A DNA stretch of 14,720 bases, taken from the NCBI GenBank assembly GCA_902796115.1, contig CADBNX010000233.1, positions 1 through 14,720 of the forward strand. Reading direction: 5' to 3'. Source of the DNA: an uncultured Eubacteriales bacterium (GTDB lineage: Bacteria; Bacillota; Clostridia; Christensenellales; Aristaeellaceae). Shown here one piece after another: positions 13,644-14,720 of this stretch. Position numbers and translations under genes: made by a program. The notes beneath the pieces were generated by a model. It ran no database searches and was not told where the DNA came from. It saw only the letters and a program-made list of their open reading frames with translations. The number at the start of each line of letters is the position of its first letter. The first letter of the stretch is position 1.

Positions 13644-14720
13644 CTAATCCGCTTCGATCACGTGATATCCGCTTCCCACTTCCCTGCGGACGCCGCAGAA
13701 ATCGACCTCGGCCCTCGTCCCGAACGGGACCTGCAAGAACAGATACTTCTTTCCGTACCGCACGGCCCAGCGTACGGACAGATCTCCTTTCACCGTATTC
13801 AGGACGGCGTGGACGGATAAAAGCCCTTCCGGCAGGATGGGAGCGACGCGGAAACGCGCCCACCCGGGGGCGAGCGGCTCGATCCCCGCGAGCTTCGCCC
13901 AGAAGAAATACCCGACGGCTCCGTACATCGGATGATTGTGGGAGTTCATGCCGGGATTCTTTTTCAGTTCGAACCGCTCCCATACCGTGGTCGCTTCGTT
14001 CTGGATCATGTATCCCCAGGACGGGTAGGTTTCCTTTGTCAGCAGCGTCCACGCTTCCTTCATGTGCCCGTATTCCGCCAGCGTGTCCAGCAGATAGCGC
14101 GTGCAGAGATTGCCCGTGGTGAAGCGGTATCCCCGGTCGGTCAGGTCCTTCGCCATCAGGTCCGCGGCGGCCTGCCGCGCGTCCTCCGGCAGTATCCCCA
14201 GCCACAGGGCAAACGCCTGCGCGCCTTCGGAGCCTTTCCCGATTTTTCCCCGCCCGTCGTGCCATTTTTCGAGGAACGCGCTCTGCACTTTTCCGGCAAG
14301 GAAGCGGTACTTCGCGGCGTCCCCGCTTCTTCCCAGCGCGTCCGCCATTTCGGAAAGCAGGCGGCAGTTGAAGAAGGAATACCCCGTGGACATCAGGATG
14401 CCTTCGGTTTCGGCATTCTTCGCGGCGTCGATTTTTCCGCCTTCGCAGGCGTAGTAAGGCGCGGCCCAGTCGCCGTAGTAGCTGTAGTCCACGATGAAGT
14501 CCCTGCTGCGGGAAAGCAGATAATCCTCCCACGCGGCCAGGGCGTCAAAATTTTCCCGGATCAGGGCAAGGTTTCCCGTGTGCATCCACGCCTCCCGGGC
14601 CGCGATCAGGAAGGAGGAGCAGACGGGATCCGCCGGAAGCCCGCCGTAATAGTACGGACAGCAGCAGGTGAACTCACCCCCGCTCCGCTGTTCCGCCCGG
14701 ATGTCCCGCACCACCTTCGG
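13644..14720 (-). CDS. Alpha-L-rhamnosidase-like glycoside hydrolase, GH78 family (C-terminal part)
   Basis: The frame is open to the window edge, so at least 358 residues are seen and the N-terminal beta-sandwich domains and catalytic acid motif lie outside. GH78 enzymes remove terminal alpha-L-rhamnose from plant glycosides, pectin side chains or bacterial polysaccharides using an (alpha/alpha)6 barrel. Visible landmarks are VRDIRAEQRSGGEF, YYGDWAAP, the segment PSWGYMIQNEATTVWERFE with the putative base Glu at codon 13979-13977, and SHNHPMYGAVGYFFWAKLAGI. The C-terminal beta-sandwich follows and ends HVIEAD with TAG at 13646-13644. It converges with lacZ and abuts the sigma-like gene. Whether it has a signal peptide cannot be seen. 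Confidence 0.85.
   Translation of the reverse strand, partial: PKVVRDIRAEQRSGGEFTCCCPYYYGGLPADPVCSSFLIAAREAWMHTGNLALIRENFDALAAWEDYLLSRSRDFIVDYSYYGDWAAPYYACEGGKIDAAKNAETEGILMSTGYSFFNCRLLSEMADALGRSGDAAKYRFLAGKVQSAFLEKWHDGRGKIGKGSEGAQAFALWLGILPEDARQAAADLMAKDLTDRGYRFTTGNLCTRYLLDTLAEYGHMKEAWTLLTKETYPSWGYMIQNEATTVWERFELKKNPGMNSHNHPMYGAVGYFFWAKLAGIEPLAPGWARFRVAPILPEGLLSVHAVLNTVKGDLSVRWAVRYGKKYLFLQVPFGTRAEVDFCGVRREVGSGYHVIEAD

Noticed and set aside
1..14720. tRNA or rRNA genes, CRISPR arrays, insertion sequences, phage genes
   Set aside because: No cloverleaf, regularly spaced repeat array, transposase or integrase motif, or structural phage protein was recognised on either strand.

Overview
The window suggests a GC-rich Bacillota, probably a gut- or rumen-type Clostridia. 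The evidence is strong Shine-Dalgarno sites (AGGAGG-like) before most genes, sigma-A promoters with 17-bp spacers, an LplAB-type carbohydrate transporter with a membrane-anchored AraC regulator, a BmpA-type nucleoside transporter and several glycoside hydrolases. Both solute-binding proteins have signal peptides without a convincing lipobox. Genus assignment is not possible from sequence reading alone.

Region 1 (1-4604) is a sugar-uptake locus. The 5' end of an LplB-type permease gene (minus) lies downstream of a gene for a large membrane-anchored AraC-family sensor/regulator (minus). An LplA-type extracellular solute-binding protein gene (plus) is divergent from the regulator. The binding-protein and permease promoters each carry a similar 29-bp element (20 of 29 identical) exactly 43 bp upstream of the -35 box and in the same orientation. 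This is the best candidate for the regulator's operator and ties the split transporter genes into one regulon. No ATPase gene is seen; systems of this family often use a shared one.

Region 2 (4605-4717) holds a perfect 13-bp hairpin between convergent genes, probably a bidirectional terminator.

Region 3 (4718-9859, minus) is a complete BmpA-type nucleoside ABC importer operon: strong promoter, binding protein, attenuator-like hairpin, double ATPase and two permeases. The last three genes are translationally coupled by 4-nt and 1-nt overlaps.

Region 4 (9860-13018) starts with a divergent intergenic region with inverted repeats, followed by a cytoplasmic GH2 beta-galactosidase (plus) with both catalytic glutamates.

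Region 5 (13050-13643) is a visibly AT-richer patch on the minus strand. It carries a sigma-70-like gene whose homology runs upstream past its first ATG with no start codon, right up to the stop codon of the neighbouring hydrolase. Downstream of the sigma gene is a perfect ribosome-binding site followed by only seven codons. It looks like a captured fragment cut inside a gene at each end.

Region 6 (13644-14720, minus) is the C-terminal part of a GH78-type alpha-L-rhamnosidase that runs off the window. No tRNA, rRNA, CRISPR array, insertion sequence or recognised riboswitch was seen.
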